NCBI GenBank assembly: GCA_033557685.1
Contig: JAWQRN010000425.1
Coordinates: forward strand, 1 to 29,871
Source: Sperchopsis tessellata
Taxonomy: Eukaryota; Arthropoda; Insecta; Coleoptera; Hydrophilidae
Reading direction: 5' to 3'
Length of the DNA stretch: 29,871 bases
Within the stretch, counting starts at the first letter, position 1, and every line of letters starts with the position of its first letter. A program made the translations under genes and the position numbers. Positions 28,996 to 29,871 of this stretch are shown here, one piece after another. The notes beneath the pieces are model-generated. The model made no database searches. It worked only from the letters and a program-made list of their open reading frames with translations, and was not told the origin of the DNA.

Positions 28996-29871
28996 GTAAG
29001 TTTAAAAAATGTTTTTATTACTAATCGTAAATTTTCTATTCTAGAATTATCATCGCAAACCGACAAATTATCGCGTTTCGCATGCCTTGATAAGACTAAC
29101 CGGCTTTCTGCGGTTTTTGATATTTAAGCAAATGTAGGGATTATTATTTGAAATTATTTATTAACCAAAATTACTTTGGGATTATACCTATATTTATAAT
29201 TTAATTGCCTATACATGTACTACCTAGATTATACCTATATTTATAATTTAATTGCCTATACATGTACTACCGAGTTAATTTATTTTTCCATATTATGATA
29301 ATTGGACCATAGTCTCGAGGAAGAAATCAATATATCGATTTTTTTCTGAATTGATTAACATAGGTGTCTTGTTACCTAAGTGTTTACATTTCTCTTTGGC
29401 ATTAGCATAAACATCGACCTTTGTACGGACAATACTGCGTTTTATTGCATGGTTGCTTGATTCCATTAATTGTTCTAAAAAGTGTTCCCGCACTAAATAA
29501 AGGCCAGACCCTGCCGAGACCTTGACATCTTTAAATTGTAGAAGATGGAAGCGCCAATATTTGTTTTTTTTTTTTGGGAGATCCATTCTACCACTTAATA
29601 TACCAAGGACTAAACAATAACTAACAATTCAGAAGGATTCAAATAATTTAACAAATGCTAGGAAATTTTCAGTTTCTGTCCTGGCGACCACATAGTATAT
29701 TTAATGTGGAATACAATTCTCAATTGTCTACTTGACGTTTTAATTAAGTAGTCCACAGAAGTCTTTCTGAAAATGTCGCACCCTTACATCAAATTTCGAA
29801 ACATATTCTGATTTTCAATGACGCCAGCCTATCACGCGTTAGAAAGTGGAGTTAGTATATATATATATATA
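28996..29871. other. right edge, probable intron with one unrecognised minus frame
   Basis: This contains the 47-bp tandem duplication at 29181-29271 and a 97-codon minus-strand ATG frame at 29293-29586 (MDLPKKKNKYWRFHLLQFKD at its start). I do not recognise that frame. It is Lys-rich and basic at its N-terminus, and could be transposon debris or chance. The window ends in a TA-rich tract (29855-29871). Confidence 0.4.
29181..29271. repeat. near-exact tandem duplication, 47-bp period
   Basis: The copy beginning attatacctatatttataat at 29181 recurs at 29228 and matches for 44 bases, through catgtactacc. Confidence 0.93.

Noticed and set aside
1..29871. CRISPR arrays, rRNA, bacterial operons, tRNA genes
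   Set aside because: None seen. The gene structure is eukaryotic, and the 34-bp repeats have no spacers; they are contiguous diverged units between inverted ends.

Overview
The window is AT-rich eukaryotic nuclear DNA, almost certainly from an insect. Genes have canonical GT-AG introns, intergenic and intronic DNA is loaded with decayed non-LTR retrotransposons and DNA transposons, and the ABCE1 protein begins MSRRK, the N-terminus I recall for the fly protein Pixie. I cannot fix the order.

Layout, left to right. (1) 627-2776 (+): the last four coding exons of the largest RNA polymerase III subunit (POLR3A/RPC1); the 5' part lies outside the window. A minus-strand LINE reverse-transcriptase fragment sits in its intron at the left edge and a short inverted-repeat element sits in its last intron. 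(2) 2777-8238: no cellular gene; one copy of an inverted-repeat element with an internal 34-bp tandem repeat, and LINE fragments in both orientations. (3) 8239-8918 (-): complete three-exon prefoldin subunit 1 (PFDN1). (4) 9349-24370 (+): complete eight-exon ABCE1, 608 codons, head-to-head with PFDN1 across about 430 bp. (5) 10527-12383 (+): a single-exon, intact 618-codon kinesin-2 motor resembling KIF3A, lying wholly inside ABCE1 intron 1 on the same strand. (6) Other ABCE1 introns hold a broken mariner/IS630-type transposase, a (TA)n tract, a jockey-like LINE tail, two more copies of the 34-bp-core inverted-repeat element, and diverged and exact direct repeats. (7) 24371-28965: two degraded plus-strand LINEs. 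(8) 28966-28995 (+): probable first coding exon of another gene, with a likely 5'-UTR intron; the rest lies beyond 29871 or is not recognisable.

The conserved genes are housekeeping: tRNA/5S transcription (POLR3A), actin/tubulin folding (PFDN1) and ribosome recycling (ABCE1). The kinesin is a ciliary/axonal transport-type motor and looks like a retroposed or intron-lost copy.

Most notable: the nested intronless KIF3A-like gene, and a three-copy inverted-repeat (foldback-like) family whose core is a 34-bp minisatellite. All calls come from reading the sequence and remembered family motifs; no database search was run.
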